Assembly (NCBI GenBank): GCA_947259585.1
Contig: CAMYMV010000001.1
Span: 84,135-148,134 of the forward strand
Reading direction: 5' to 3'
Length of the DNA: 64,000 bases
Origin: an uncultured Gemmatimonadales bacterium
GTDB taxonomy: Bacteria; Gemmatimonadota; Gemmatimonadetes; Palauibacterales; Palauibacteraceae
Below, piece by piece: positions 26,072 to 34,616 of the stretch. Positions within the stretch are counted from its first letter, which is position 1; every line of letters starts with the position of its first letter. The notes below the pieces were generated by a model that worked only from the letters and a program-made list of their open reading frames with translations, had not been told where the DNA came from and searched no databases. Made by a program: the position numbers and the translations under genes.

Positions 26072-27274
26072 TCACGCGCCCTGACTTTCTACGGCGGATC
26101 GGGAGGGCCGTTCCTCGAGCGCCAGGAGCCATAGTGCCGCCGCCGCCAGGAGCGCCGCGGCGACGTGAAAGGCGATCGTGTAGCCCAAAGCGCCAAACGC
26201 CCACCCGCCCGCCGCCGGCCCGATGACCCTGGCCAGGGCGCTGGCCGATTGGTTGACCCCCAGCACGCTCCCCTGGTCCACGTCCTCTGCCCGACCGGAG
26301 AGGATGCCGAGCAACGAAGGGTTGAAGAGCCCCCAGCCGATGCCCAGAAGGGCGAGTGACGCCAGGATCCCGTTCGTGCCCGGTGCCCAGGCAAGCACGA
26401 TGAGCGCGAGCACGACGGCGACGGTCCCGGATATCGCCGTGCGCCTCTCGCCCAGGCGCCGGACGACCGGACCGACCATGCCGCCCTGGGTCGCGGCCGA
26501 CACGACTCCGGCAAAGGCGAAGAAGGCGCCCGCCTCCGCGGCGCTCATCCCGATCGGGTTGTCCAGCAGCAGCGGGAAGATGGTCGTGTACGCGGCGATA
26601 CCGGTGTTGGCGAGAAGCGTGGCGCCGATCGGACCGCGAAAACGGTCGTCAGCCAGCGTCTTGGCCAGGACGCGGAGCTGCTCGCCCGCCGCACGTACGC
26701 CCGAGGTCGGGGAGGATCCATCGGGCTTCGCCCTCTTCTCGACCGGAAGCGATTCCGGAAGGAAGGCGATGGCCACCAGCGCCGCCAGGAGGCTGAGTCC
26801 GGCTGCGACAAACCCGGGAAGGGCATATCCCCAGCGGCTCATGAACCCGCCGATGGCAGGACCGATGATGAACCCGATGCCGAAGGCGGCGCCGATGAGT
26901 CCCATCGCCTTCGCCCGACCCTCCCTTGGACTTCGATCGGCCACGTAGGCCTGGGCGACCGGTATCGTGGCGCCCATCACGCCACCCACGATGCGCGAGA
27001 GCAAGAGGACCCAGATGTTGCCGGCCAACGCGAAGACGACGTACGACCCCGCGGTCCCCAGCAGTCCGAGTATCAGCGGCAGCCGGCGTCCGTGACGGTC
27101 CGAGATCCGGCCCCAGATCGGCGCGAAGACGAACTGCATCGCCGAGTAGGCGCCGATGATGCCTCCGACCGCGAGCGGGCTCGCCCCGAAGTCGGTGGCG
27201 AAGAACGGCAGGAGCGGCAGGACGATGCCGAAGCCGATGAGATTGATGACGACGGTGAGGAAGACGACACCCAA
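26072..27274 (-). CDS. MFS transporter of the drug:H+ antiporter type
   Basis: Inner-membrane secondary transporter, 400 residues with about 12 hydrophobic helices. The motif-A region GRISDRHGRRLPLILGLLG follows helix 2, and GFIIGPAIGGFMSRWG (motif C, antiporter signature) is in helix 5. It resembles TetA/multidrug exporters, but the substrate cannot be assigned. The start is TTG at 27274; no ATG or GTG in frame fits, and no strong Shine-Dalgarno sequence is seen. It lies 41 bp after an MBL-fold gene and 19 bp before the ATPase gene, so co-transcription is likely. Confidence 0.88.
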   Translation of the reverse strand: MGVVFLTVVINLIGFGIVLPLLPFFATDFGASPLAVGGIIGAYSAMQFVFAPIWGRISDRHGRRLPLILGLLGTAGSYVVFALAGNIWVLLLSRIVGGVMGATIPVAQAYVADRSPREGRAKAMGLIGAAFGIGFIIGPAIGGFMSRWGYALPGFVAAGLSLLAALVAIAFLPESLPVEKRAKPDGSSPTSGVRAAGEQLRVLAKTLADDRFRGPIGATLLANTGIAAYTTIFPLLLDNPIGMSAAEAGAFFAFAGVVSAATQGGMVGPVVRRLGERRTAISGTVAVVLALIVLAWAPGTNGILASLALLGIGWGLFNPSLLGILSGRAEDVDQGSVLGVNQSASALARVIGPAAGGWAFGALGYTIAFHVAAALLAAAALWLLALEERPSRSAVESQGA

Positions 27275-27315
27275 CGAGAGACCGCCGCGGCCGCCACCCT
27301 CCGAGCGCCGAGAAG

Positions 27316-28122
27316 TCAGAGCTCACCGCCCGCGTCGAAGCCGGGCGGCAGCAGCCCGCGCTCGGCCAGGTGGGCCAGGTGAGCTCGAACGGAGGCCTCG
27401 GCGGCGGATGCCAGCCCGGCCTCGAGCTCCGGGTAGACACGCCGCCTGATCGCATCCAACGACCCTGCCCCCGCCTCGAGGGCGTCGCGGATCTGACGCT
27501 CGCGCTCGAGACGGTGGTTCCGATAGGCCTCCAAGAGCGTTCCCGCCTCGGCCACCGGAGGACCGTGTCCGGGCAGGATGCGTTCGGGTCTCAGGGAGAT
27601 GAGACGACTGAGACTCGCCAGGTACGAGCTCATCTCTCCGTCCGGCGGCGCGACCAGGGTCGAGCCCTCTCCGAGCACCGTGTCGCCGGTGAACAGCCAA
27701 CGAGCGGGCTGCAGGCAGAAGCTCAGCGAGTCGGCCGAATGTCCCGGGGTCTCCAGGACGTCGAGGTACGCCGAGCCGTCGTCGACCTCGAGCCGGTCGC
27801 CATCGCCGAGCGGCCGTCCCTCCAGCCCGAGACGGGCAAGGGTTTGCGGCGACGCCGCCAGGGGTGCTCCAAACTCTTCGGCCGCCCTGGGAGCCAGAGC
27901 CGCATGATCGTGGTGCGCATGGGTCAGGCCAACCCACTCCACGTCCGCCTCCCCGACCAGCTCCAAGAGCCGGTCCATGCCTCCCGCCCGATCGGGCCCC
28001 GGATCCAACAAGACAGCCCGTCGGGCCCCGATCCTGTAACAGCGGGTGCCATCCAGCGTCAGCGGCCCCGGGTTGTCCGCCACCACCACACCCACGCCCT
28101 CGCCCAGTTCGCCGGCCGCCAT
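27316..28122 (-). CDS. MBL-fold hydrolase, LACTB2-like
   Basis: Cytoplasmic metallo-beta-lactamase-fold protein of 268 residues with the metal motif THAHHDHAA, then ETPGHSADSLSF, LFTGDTVLGEGST and ILPGHGPP, the ordered zinc ligands of the glyoxalase II/LACTB2 group. A carboxy-terminal winged-helix-like region (DAIRRRVYPELEAGLASAAE, VRAHLAHLAERGLL) is typical of LACTB2 proteins. Some relatives have endoribonuclease activity, but the substrate here is unknown. It sits 8 bp downstream of the Nudix gene and upstream of the MFS gene, in a run of minus-strand genes. Confidence 0.87.
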   Translation of the reverse strand: MAAGELGEGVGVVVADNPGPLTLDGTRCYRIGARRAVLLDPGPDRAGGMDRLLELVGEADVEWVGLTHAHHDHAALAPRAAEEFGAPLAASPQTLARLGLEGRPLGDGDRLEVDDGSAYLDVLETPGHSADSLSFCLQPARWLFTGDTVLGEGSTLVAPPDGEMSSYLASLSRLISLRPERILPGHGPPVAEAGTLLEAYRNHRLERERQIRDALEAGAGSLDAIRRRVYPELEAGLASAAEASVRAHLAHLAERGLLPPGFDAGGEL

Positions 28123-28130
28123 CTCGGGAA

Positions 28131-28934
28131 CTACTCCAGCACGACGGGGGCCGGGCGAATGCGTCCGGCTTCGAAGATCAGCTCGGCGAGGATCGGCTTC
28201 ACCCTGCGCCCCTGAAAGGCGTGGAAAACCTCGTCCAACGAGCTGAACCGTTCGAGCAGCTCGAGCGTCGTGCGGGTGGGAAAGAGCATCGGCAGGCGCC
28301 CGTCGGCGAAGCGTGCCAACGCGTCGGCCGGGTCGAGCCAGGCAAACGCCGTGTGTTCGCGGGTCAGCCGCGGTTCTCCGCCTGGATGGCGAGCGAGGAA
28401 GAAGCGCGTGTCGTAACGCCTGCTGAACTCCACGGGCGTGATCCAGCGTGAGAAGTAGACCACGGCGGACACATCGAGCCGGACGCCGCTCTCGGCCAGG
28501 AGATCCACGAAGGTCAGCGACCCGTCGAGCAGGCTCTCCCGACGGGCGCGCGCGGCCTTCAGTGCCGCCGCTGAGGCGTCGGCCGCGCCCGGCAACAGGC
28601 CCGTCTCCTCGAAGGCCTCACGCAGAGCTGCGAACACGGCTTGCGGCTCGCCGGCCGGCCCACCCTCCATCAGGTCGAGCGTCTCGGCTGAAGAATCCTC
28701 AGGATCGACGATTCCGCCGGGGAAGACGTGCGCTCCGGCGGCGAAGCGGCTCTCCAGCGGCCGCTCCAGGAGAAGGACCTCGAAGCGACGGGTCGTAGGG
28801 CGGGCCAGGCATACCGTGGCGGCCGGCCTGGGCTCGACCGGAGGCGAACCCGGTGGAACGTGTCCTCTCGCGAACTCCGCTTCCTCGAGCTCGCGCTGCA
28901 CGCGCTCCGCGTCCGAGAGCTCGCCCTCTACCAC
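28131..28934 (-). CDS. Nudix hydrolase, NUDT19/CoA-diphosphatase-like
   Basis: Hydrolyses a nucleoside diphosphate linked to another moiety. The 267-residue protein has ERPLESRFAAGAHVFPGGIV, followed after a family-typical insert by the Nudix helix ALREAFEETGLL. Later, SRWITPVEFSRRYDTRFFLA resembles NUDT19-type CoA/acyl-CoA diphosphatases. Start chosen at GTG 28934, overlapping the end of the Yip1 gene by seven bases; longer readings run through that gene and are artefacts. It is followed 8 bp later by the LACTB2-like gene. The substrate is unproven. Confidence 0.85.
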   Translation of the reverse strand: MVEGELSDAERVQRELEEAEFARGHVPPGSPPVEPRPAATVCLARPTTRRFEVLLLERPLESRFAAGAHVFPGGIVDPEDSSAETLDLMEGGPAGEPQAVFAALREAFEETGLLPGAADASAAALKAARARRESLLDGSLTFVDLLAESGVRLDVSAVVYFSRWITPVEFSRRYDTRFFLARHPGGEPRLTREHTAFAWLDPADALARFADGRLPMLFPTRTTLELLERFSSLDEVFHAFQGRRVKPILAELIFEAGRIRPAPVVLE

Positions 28935-29650
28935 TCGAGCACATCCCCCGTCGCCAGCCCCGCCAGGACCAGGAGCACGAGGAGCGAGCCGAGCACCATG
29001 ATAATACCGACCACCGGGATGAGAACGATGGCGGCCGCCCTGCCCGGGGTCGTCCGGTGGGCCTCCCGCAAGCCGATTACCAGGAGAACCAGTGACCAGA
29101 CCGCACCCACGGCCGGTCCGAGGATCGGAACCGCCGTGAAGACGGCAGGCCCGGCGCTGTAGCAGAAGACTCGCGCGGTGGCTCGCATGCCGCGCCGTGC
29201 CGGAGCCAAGATGAGCGCGAAGAGCTGCAGCACGAGGACTCCGACGCCGAGGCCGACCAGTGCAGCGAAGGGCTCGAAGAAGAACTGGACGAGTGGAGCC
29301 AGCGGTGCTTCCGGGCCAAATGTGGGGGGAAGGAGCGGCGCGTCGGTCGATCGCCACAGCAGCACGAAGAACGCGGAGGTGATCGATACCAGCAGGTAGT
29401 AGAGCAACGGCCTGGCCGGAGAGTCTTCCCATGCAAGTCGGCGGAAGAAGGCGGACGGCTGGAAGAGGCTGTCACGCCAGGTTCGAAGGAGGCTGGCGGG
29501 AAACGTCACGGAGGGATCTTCCCAGGCGACGCTTCCGGCCGGCACTTGACCGGAATGTGAGACCGCGGCTTCCGACAGTCGGGTGCCGCAGAGCGGGCAC
29601 TCGAGCGCGCCGTGGCCGGATTCGAAGCCGCAGTGCGGGCAGATGGGCAA
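28928..29650 (-). CDS. Zinc-ribbon Yip1-family membrane protein
   Basis: A 240-residue integral membrane protein. The amino terminus holds a zinc ribbon (CPHCG and CPLCG, residues 4-22). Then come a short soluble linker and a Yip1-type domain with about five membrane segments (for example LLYYLLVSITSAFFVLLW, LVGLGVGVLVLQLFALILA, VLIPVVGIIMVLGSLLVLL). Yip1-family proteins in bacteria have no assigned function; the zinc ribbon suggests a cytoplasmic protein or metal contact. It overlaps the Nudix gene by seven bases. Confidence 0.82.
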   Translation of the reverse strand: MPICPHCGFESGHGALECPLCGTRLSEAAVSHSGQVPAGSVAWEDPSVTFPASLLRTWRDSLFQPSAFFRRLAWEDSPARPLLYYLLVSITSAFFVLLWRSTDAPLLPPTFGPEAPLAPLVQFFFEPFAALVGLGVGVLVLQLFALILAPARRGMRATARVFCYSAGPAVFTAVPILGPAVGAVWSLVLLVIGLREAHRTTPGRAAAIVLIPVVGIIMVLGSLLVLLVLAGLATGDVLEW

Positions 29651-29749
29651 GTGGACCTCGCGTCGGGAGTTCCGGGCGGGGGCGAAAATGGCGTCTCGAG
29701 CGGTGCCTAGCCGGATCGGCCGGCCTGCGCCGGCAGGCTCAGAGAACCT

Positions 29750-30655
29750 TCAGCGCTCGCTCGCCATCCAACGGTACAGGCCCCGCACGTTCAGCGCGAA
29801 CCACTCCTCGTAGCCACCCCAGGACGCGTATTCGTCCAGACTGATCCGCTCGGCCGCCTCGTCTTCGCTCCACCCCGCGTCGAGCGCCCGCTGCACCGCG
29901 TCGCGCAGATCTCCGTAGTAGGCGATCTGCCGCTTCACGGCGTCGCGGTCTCCGACCGGCCCGTGTCCGAAGGCGATCCTGTCGAACTCCAGCGCATCCA
30001 GCGCCTCGAGCGCCCGGAAGAACTCACGGAACTGGTGGCTGCCGAGGTCACGATACCCAACGCGATCGTTGGCGACGAAGTCCACCGCGAAGGCGATGCG
30101 CGCATCAGGTACGAGCCCGACGATCATGCTCGCCGTGTGGCTCGGACCAAGGTAGACCAGGCGGACCTCCCGTCCTCCCGGCTTCAGGCTGAGGCGGCCG
30201 CTGAAGGTCAGATCGGGTGGCGGGACGCTCGGATTCGCCGCTTCCAGGAGGGGCTGCAGTGCGTTCTCGTGGCCGATGATCAGGGTCCGGCCGCCGAATA
30301 TCGCTCTGAGCACACCCGCGCCCGAGGCATGGTCAGCGTGGTGGTGACTGTACACGATGGCGAGAAGCGGGAAGCCAGGAGCCGCGGCCCGGATCTCCTG
30401 CGCCAGGATGCGGGCCGCGTCATCGGAGATCGGATCGAACGCGACGACGCCGTCCGTCGTGACGACGAACAACGTGTTGTAGGCCCCATAGCTGAACTGG
30501 AAAACCCCATCCGCCAACTCGGTCGTGGCCCACTCCGTCTCCTGGGCCGAGGCTTCCGTCCCTGCCAAGAGGCCGCCGAGAACGCCAATCGCCAGAATCG
30601 ACGCCACCGAAGCCAGCCGGCTTCGGGACCGGATCTCCTTCCACGCGACACCCAT
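29750..30655 (-). CDS. Exported MBL-fold hydrolase
   Basis: Metallo-beta-lactamase-fold protein with a Sec signal peptide (VASILAIGVLGGLLAG, cleavage near ASAQ), so it acts in the periplasm or outside. The 301 residues carry YSHHHADHASGAG (metal motif), LGPSHTASMIVGLVPD and FGHGPVGDRDAV. It resembles the periplasmic MBL group related to SoxH and quinoprotein-associated proteins. ATG at 30655 overlaps the dnaN stop as TGATG, with a TTG directly in front. It is therefore translationally coupled to the replication clamp gene, an odd partner for an exported enzyme. Function is unknown. Confidence 0.85.
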   Translation of the reverse strand: MGVAWKEIRSRSRLASVASILAIGVLGGLLAGTEASAQETEWATTELADGVFQFSYGAYNTLFVVTTDGVVAFDPISDDAARILAQEIRAAAPGFPLLAIVYSHHHADHASGAGVLRAIFGGRTLIIGHENALQPLLEAANPSVPPPDLTFSGRLSLKPGGREVRLVYLGPSHTASMIVGLVPDARIAFAVDFVANDRVGYRDLGSHQFREFFRALEALDALEFDRIAFGHGPVGDRDAVKRQIAYYGDLRDAVQRALDAGWSEDEAAERISLDEYASWGGYEEWFALNVRGLYRWMASER

Positions 30656-31758
30656 CAATCCAGAAGCCTCAGCGGCATCACGAGGCAGAGGTAGTCGGAG
30701 TCACCCTCCGCGGGCTCCAGCGTGGCCGCTCGCTCCGGAGCCTTGAAGCTCAACTTCACATCGTCGTCCGACATGTAGCGCATCACCTCTAGAAGGTAGT
30801 TCGCGTTGAAGCCGATTTCGAGCGATTCTCCGTCGTAGTCGACCGCCAGCTCGTCCTCGGCCTCGCCCAGGTCGGGCGTCTGCACGCGGAACTTCACCGC
30901 CCCAGGCTCGAACAGCAGACGCACCCGGTGGGTCTGGTCACTCGCCACGACAGCCATCCGCCGGATGGCGGACTCCAGGCCGGCACGGTTTGCCACCACC
31001 TGCTTGTCGTTGTCCTTCGGTATCACCTGATCGAAGTTCGGGTAGGGACCCTCGATCAGACGAGTGAAGACGGCCCGCCGCTCCGAGCGGAAGGCCAGGT
31101 GGTTGGCAGACCGGGCGATCTCCAGCTGCTCTTCGCCGTCGAACAGCCGTTCAACCTGCCCGAGCGCTTTCGGCGGCACGATCAGGTCCGCCTCCGGGGC
31201 ACCCGCCTCGTGAAGGTCCTTGGTCATCAGAGCGAGCCGGTGTCCGTTCGTCGCCACCATCGTCGTCGACTCGGGCCGCAGCTGCCAGAGCACCCCGTTG
31301 AGGATCGGTCGACTCTCTTCGGTGGACGCCGCGAACGAGGTGTGGGAGATCAGCTCCTGGAGCGCCTCGGCCGACATCTTCCAGCTCTCCGAGAAGTCCA
31401 CCTCCGGGAAGGTCGGGAACTCCCCTTCCGGGAGACCATAGAGCTTGAATTTGCTCCGGCCACACTCGATTCGTATCTGATCCTGATCGGCGGTCAGGTG
31501 GACCGGCGCGTCCTCGAGCTCCCGGGTGATCTCGGAGAATTTCTTGGCCGGGACGGTCACGGCCCCCGCGGTCTCCACCTCCGCATCGATCGTCACCTGG
31601 ACGGAGATGTCCAGGTCGGTACCGCACAGCTGTACCGAGTCCCCGTCCGCCCGTAGCAGGATATTCGAGAGCACGGGTAGTGTCGTCCGCGCCGGGATCG
31701 TGGCGGAAACGGCCCCCAACCCCTTCTGCAGCTTCTCACGTGTGATCGACAGCTTCAT
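30655..31758 (-). CDS. dnaN: DNA polymerase III sliding clamp (beta subunit)
   Basis: Ring-shaped processivity clamp, 367 residues in three similar domains. It opens MKLSITREKLQKGLGAVSAT and shows LPVLSNILLRA, the second-domain segment RPILNGVLWQLRPE, YPNFDQVIPKD and the terminal YLCLVMPLRLLD of the peptide-binding pocket. Length and layout are normal. It lies downstream of dnaA across the predicted origin (31759-32094), the common dnaA-dnaN arrangement. The usual recF and gyrB do not follow; instead an exported MBL-fold gene overlaps its stop. Confidence 0.97.
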   Translation of the reverse strand: MKLSITREKLQKGLGAVSATIPARTTLPVLSNILLRADGDSVQLCGTDLDISVQVTIDAEVETAGAVTVPAKKFSEITRELEDAPVHLTADQDQIRIECGRSKFKLYGLPEGEFPTFPEVDFSESWKMSAEALQELISHTSFAASTEESRPILNGVLWQLRPESTTMVATNGHRLALMTKDLHEAGAPEADLIVPPKALGQVERLFDGEEQLEIARSANHLAFRSERRAVFTRLIEGPYPNFDQVIPKDNDKQVVANRAGLESAIRRMAVVASDQTHRVRLLFEPGAVKFRVQTPDLGEAEDELAVDYDGESLEIGFNANYLLEVMRYMSDDDVKLSFKAPERAATLEPAEGDSDYLCLVMPLRLLD

Positions 31759-32094
31759 TCGGAACCTCGTTGGTCCGGCGATGGAAAAGGCGGGGTAGTT
31801 AGTTCTACTCCCTACCTGTAGAAATAAATCTTAGTAGTAGTAGTAGGGCGTGTTGGAAAGTGGAAAACGTCTCGCCGACACCCCGAGCAGACGCGAGCCG
31901 TCCGCGATGACGCGTGCGAGAGCAGTGTCGAAGGCCGGGGGAAGCCGGTGGTGAAGAGGTAGGTTGATTCCACGCCAGCGACCCGATGGCTTTCGTCATC
32001 CACCCTGATCCGGCTTGCCTCCACGCCGTCTTCGTCACCTTTCTACAACCCGTGGGAAAACCCGGGATGGTGACCGTGTGGACCTCTATGCAGC
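31759..32094. other. Predicted chromosome origin (oriC) with DnaA-trio element
   Basis: A 336-bp gene-free segment between dnaN and dnaA. It contains an AT-rich stretch (about 31800-31831), five consecutive TAG trinucleotides (31832-31846), GGCG, then TGTTGGAAA (31851-31859) and AGTGGAAAA (31859-31867). The last two are DnaA-box-like when read on the minus strand. This order (unwinding region, TAG trios, GC clamp, DnaA boxes) matches the basal unwinding system described for Bacillus. Weaker box-like sequences occur near 32000 and 32078. Gene strand bias flips around this position, in agreement. None of the boxes is a perfect TTATCCACA, so the evidence is positional plus the trio. Confidence 0.7.
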
Positions 32095-33474
32095 TCAACT
32101 GGCCAGCGCTTCCTGGAGCTTGCGGACGCGCGACCGGAAAGTGGGATCGCCCGCCATCTCGGCCTCCACCTTGTTGACCGAGTGGATGACCGTCGAGTGG
32201 TCGCGCCCGCCGAAGATCGATCCGATGTCCGTGTAAGGCAGATCGAGCGTCGTCTTGATGAGGTACATGGCGACCTGGCGCGGCACGACCAGCGTGCGGG
32301 TCCGGCGCTTGGATTTCATGTCGTCGACCGTCACGTGCCAATGCTCGGCGGTCCGCTCGACGATCTGCTCGGGCGTGGTCCGGACACGTTCGGCGTACGG
32401 CTCGGGCTCGGTGTCCAGCGCCTCACGCGCCAGGTCCAGGTTGATCTCCCGGCGGGTGAGCGAGCTGAAGGCGAGCAGTTTGATGAGTGCCCCTTCGAGT
32501 TGGCGCACGGAGGTCTTTCTGATGCGGGCGATGTACTCGATGACCTCATCGTCCATGCTGAGGCCGTCTTCCTCGGCCTTCTTCTGCAGGATGGCGATGC
32601 GCGTCTCGAAGTCGGGCGGCTTGATGTCGGTGACGAGGCCCCACTCGAAGCGCGAGACGAGACGCTCCTGGAGTCCGGGGATCTCGGGTGGCGGTCGATC
32701 CGACGTGATGACGATCTGCTTCTGGGCGTCGTACAGCGCGTTGAAGGTGTGGAAGAACTCTTCCTGAGTGCCCTCCTTGTTTCCCAGGAAGTGCACATCA
32801 TCCACAAGGAGGACGTCGATCTTGCGATAGCGCTGACGGAAGTTGGCGGTCCGCCCGCTCTGGATGGCGGCGATCATCTCGTTGGTGAACTGCTCGGATG
32901 TCGTGTAGACCACCCTGCGCTCGGCGAAGCGATCGAGGATCGCGTGCCCGATCGCGTGCATCAGGTGCGTCTTGCCGAGCCCGGTATCGCCGTGGATGAA
33001 CAGCGGGTTGTACGCCGCGGCGGGGGCGTCGGCGACCCGGCGGCAGGCGGCGGTGGCGAGCTGATTATGTCCGCCGATCACGAATCGATCGAATCGATAC
33101 CGGTCGTTCAGGCCGATCGCGGCGGGATCGGTCGGTAGCGGCTCGACCTCGTGACCGACGTCGTCCGCCACCTCCTGGCCCAGGGGCTTTCCGCCGAGCT
33201 CCGGAAACTCCAGGCGCTCGTCCTGTCCATGGTGTTCGAAGCGGACCTGCAGCGGCCTCCCCAGCTCCCGCTCGGCCAACTCCCGAAGCAGTCCGCCGTA
33301 CTTATCCTCGATCCATTCCACCGCGAACTTGGTCGGCGCGCCCACGACGAGGGTCTCGTCCGTGAGGGCGATCGCTTCCGTGGAGGCGAGCCAGGTCGCG
33401 AACGTTTGCTCGGGCAGCACCTCCTGGGAGGCTTGAGCGATGCGGGACCAGACCTGGGTGGCGGTTAGTTCCAT
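32095..33474 (-). CDS. dnaA: Chromosomal replication initiator protein
   Basis: AAA+ initiator that binds DnaA boxes and opens oriC. Start chosen at ATG 33474 (MELTATQVWSRIAQ), giving 459 residues. Domain I is at about 1-85 and a short linker follows. The AAA+ domain has HGDTGLGKTHLMHAIGH (Walker A about 162-170), VLLVDDVHFLGNKEGTQEE (Walker B) and SRFEWGLVTDIKPPDFETR. Domain IV has the DnaA signature GGRDHSTVIHSVNKV near residue 430. Upstream in-frame residues lack family similarity. It is divergent from rpmH across a 302-bp spacer, and its 3' end faces the predicted origin. Confidence 0.98.
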   Translation of the reverse strand: MELTATQVWSRIAQASQEVLPEQTFATWLASTEAIALTDETLVVGAPTKFAVEWIEDKYGGLLRELAERELGRPLQVRFEHHGQDERLEFPELGGKPLGQEVADDVGHEVEPLPTDPAAIGLNDRYRFDRFVIGGHNQLATAACRRVADAPAAAYNPLFIHGDTGLGKTHLMHAIGHAILDRFAERRVVYTTSEQFTNEMIAAIQSGRTANFRQRYRKIDVLLVDDVHFLGNKEGTQEEFFHTFNALYDAQKQIVITSDRPPPEIPGLQERLVSRFEWGLVTDIKPPDFETRIAILQKKAEEDGLSMDDEVIEYIARIRKTSVRQLEGALIKLLAFSSLTRREINLDLAREALDTEPEPYAERVRTTPEQIVERTAEHWHVTVDDMKSKRRTRTLVVPRQVAMYLIKTTLDLPYTDIGSIFGGRDHSTVIHSVNKVEAEMAGDPTFRSRVRKLQEALAS

Positions 33475-33547
33475 CCGATGTCGTTTGCTACCTACCGGGA
33501 AGGCTCGGGGCCGGTCGATGGTTCCGGGCCGACACCCGGGGGGCGTC

Positions 33548-33577
33548 AACCTAGACGGACCCTTCGCGAGTTGTCAA
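33548..33577 (-). promoter_or_regulatory. Predicted promoter of dnaA
   Basis: On the minus strand a perfect TTGACA (33572-33577) and TAGGTT (33548-33553) are separated by 18 bp, giving a leader of about 70 nt before dnaA. The 302-bp dnaA-rpmH spacer (33475-33776) also holds the divergent rpmH promoter, and I saw no clear DnaA box in it. Confidence 0.55.
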
Positions 33578-33614
33578 CGGCCATTCCGTCAATCGCCCCG
33601 CGGCGCCGGATTGT

Positions 33615-33643
33615 TTGACAGTTCAGGGGGGCGAATCTACACT
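33615..33643 (+). promoter_or_regulatory. Predicted promoter of the rpmH-rnpA-yidD-yidC operon
   Basis: TTGACA (33615-33620) and TACACT (33638-33643) with an exact 17-bp spacer: a strong sigma-70-type match. Transcription would start near 33650, leaving a leader of about 125 nt before rpmH. Confidence 0.7.
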
Positions 33644-33776
33644 TCTGGGCTCTCTCTCGGCGTGGAACACCCCCGCGAAACACGGTTATACGGGGCCGCC
33701 ACCTGCCGGACAGGCCGCGCGTGCGACGGTGCAAGCGCCGTCCCGAGCTTTTACCCAGCCACCAATTCCGAGCGAC

Positions 33777-33947
33777 ATGCAACCGACGTATAGGAAGCCC
33801 AGCAACAGGAAACGGCGGAAGGACCACGGCTTCCGGGCCCGAATGAAGACGAAGGCCGGCCGACGCGTCCTCGCCCGCCGCAGGAAGAAGGGCCGAGAGC
33901 GCCTAACCGTGAGCGACGAATTCCGCCGCAAGCGGCGAAGTCGCTGA
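33777..33947 (+). CDS. rpmH: 50S ribosomal protein L34
   Basis: Small, very basic ribosomal protein of 56 residues: [20 protein letters not shown], then [20 protein letters not shown]. The MKTKAGR-VLARRR core is diagnostic. A short carboxy-terminal extension ([14 protein letters not shown]) makes it about ten residues longer than typical L34. The start is set by the family amino terminus; longer in-frame readings cover the promoter. It heads the conserved rpmH-rnpA-yidD-yidC gene order next to dnaA. Confidence 0.97.
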   Translation: MQPTYRKPSNRKRRKDHGFRARMKTKAGRRVLARRRKKGRERLTVSDEFRRKRRSR

Positions 33948-33987
33948 CGCCCGCCCGTCCCCGGCGCAATCTCCCGCGCCGTCTCAC

Positions 33988-34347
33988 ATGAAGGACGAGA
34001 GATTTCCGCGCACGGCGCGAATCGGCAGCGGCCGAGAGATCCGGGAGCTCCTGCGAAGGGGCCGTCGCTGTCGGCTCGGACCCGTCGATCTGTTCGTGGG
34101 CCCGGCGGAAGAGGATCGGCCGCGCGTGGGCGTGATCGTGCCCCGGTACGGCCACAGCGCCGTGGAGCGAAACCGGCTGCTCAGACGGGTCAGGGAGATC
34201 GCCCGCCGCGAATGGCTTCCCGTGGCATGGGGGTGGGAGCGCCAGCTCGACGTGCTGATACGGGCGCGAAGCGAGGCGTACGACCGCTCCTTCGACGAGC
34301 TCCGGGAGATCGTTCTCGAGAGCGTGGAGCGCCCATGCGGCGTCTGA
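33988..34347 (+). CDS. rnpA: Ribonuclease P protein component
   Basis: Protein subunit that helps the RNase P RNA bind and cleave pre-tRNA 5' leaders. The 119-residue basic protein has the RNR signature [20 protein letters not shown] and the preceding beta strand VGVIVPRY. It lies between rpmH and yidD, its standard place, and overlaps yidD by 13 bp. The sequence is divergent at both ends, as is usual for this family. Confidence 0.93.
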   Translation: MKDERFPRTARIGSGREIRELLRRGRRCRLGPVDLFVGPAEEDRPRVGVIVPRYGHSAVERNRLLRRVREIARREWLPVAWGWERQLDVLIRARSEAYDRSFDELREIVLESVERPCGV

Positions 34348-34616
34348 TCGTGGCTCTCATTCGGGCCTATCAGGTAGCGCTCTCGCCCCTGCTGCCCGGT
34401 GCCTGCCGGTTCACTCCGACGTGCTCCCAGTATGCGCTCGAGGCGGTCACGGATCACGGGCCCCTGAGGGGAAGCTGGCTGGCGACGAGACGCCTGTTGC
34501 GCTGTCATCCCTTCGGCGGCTACGGATACGACCCCGTTCCGCCCAGCGAAGAGCTGCCAGGTAGCAGCGGTCCGGATGTCGTCGAGGGGCTTGTCGAGCC
34601 GGGGGTTGGGGACTGA
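34335..34616 (+). CDS. yidD: Membrane protein insertion efficiency factor YidD
   Basis: Small peripheral membrane protein that aids YidC-dependent insertion. The 93 residues from ATG 34335 include [38 protein letters not shown] and [16 protein letters not shown], the complete YidD signature with its conserved cysteines. It overlaps rnpA by 13 bp, and its stop overlaps the yidC start as TGATG, so all three are translationally linked. Confidence 0.95.
   Translation: MRRLIVALIRAYQVALSPLLPGACRFTPTCSQYALEAVTDHGPLRGSWLATRRLLRCHPFGGYGYDPVPPSEELPGSSGPDVVEGLVEPGVGD

Noticed and set aside
31832..31846. TAG repeat as a meaningless microsatellite
   Set aside because: Its place next to AT-rich DNA, a GC clamp and DnaA-box-like sites between dnaN and dnaA fits a DnaA-trio better.
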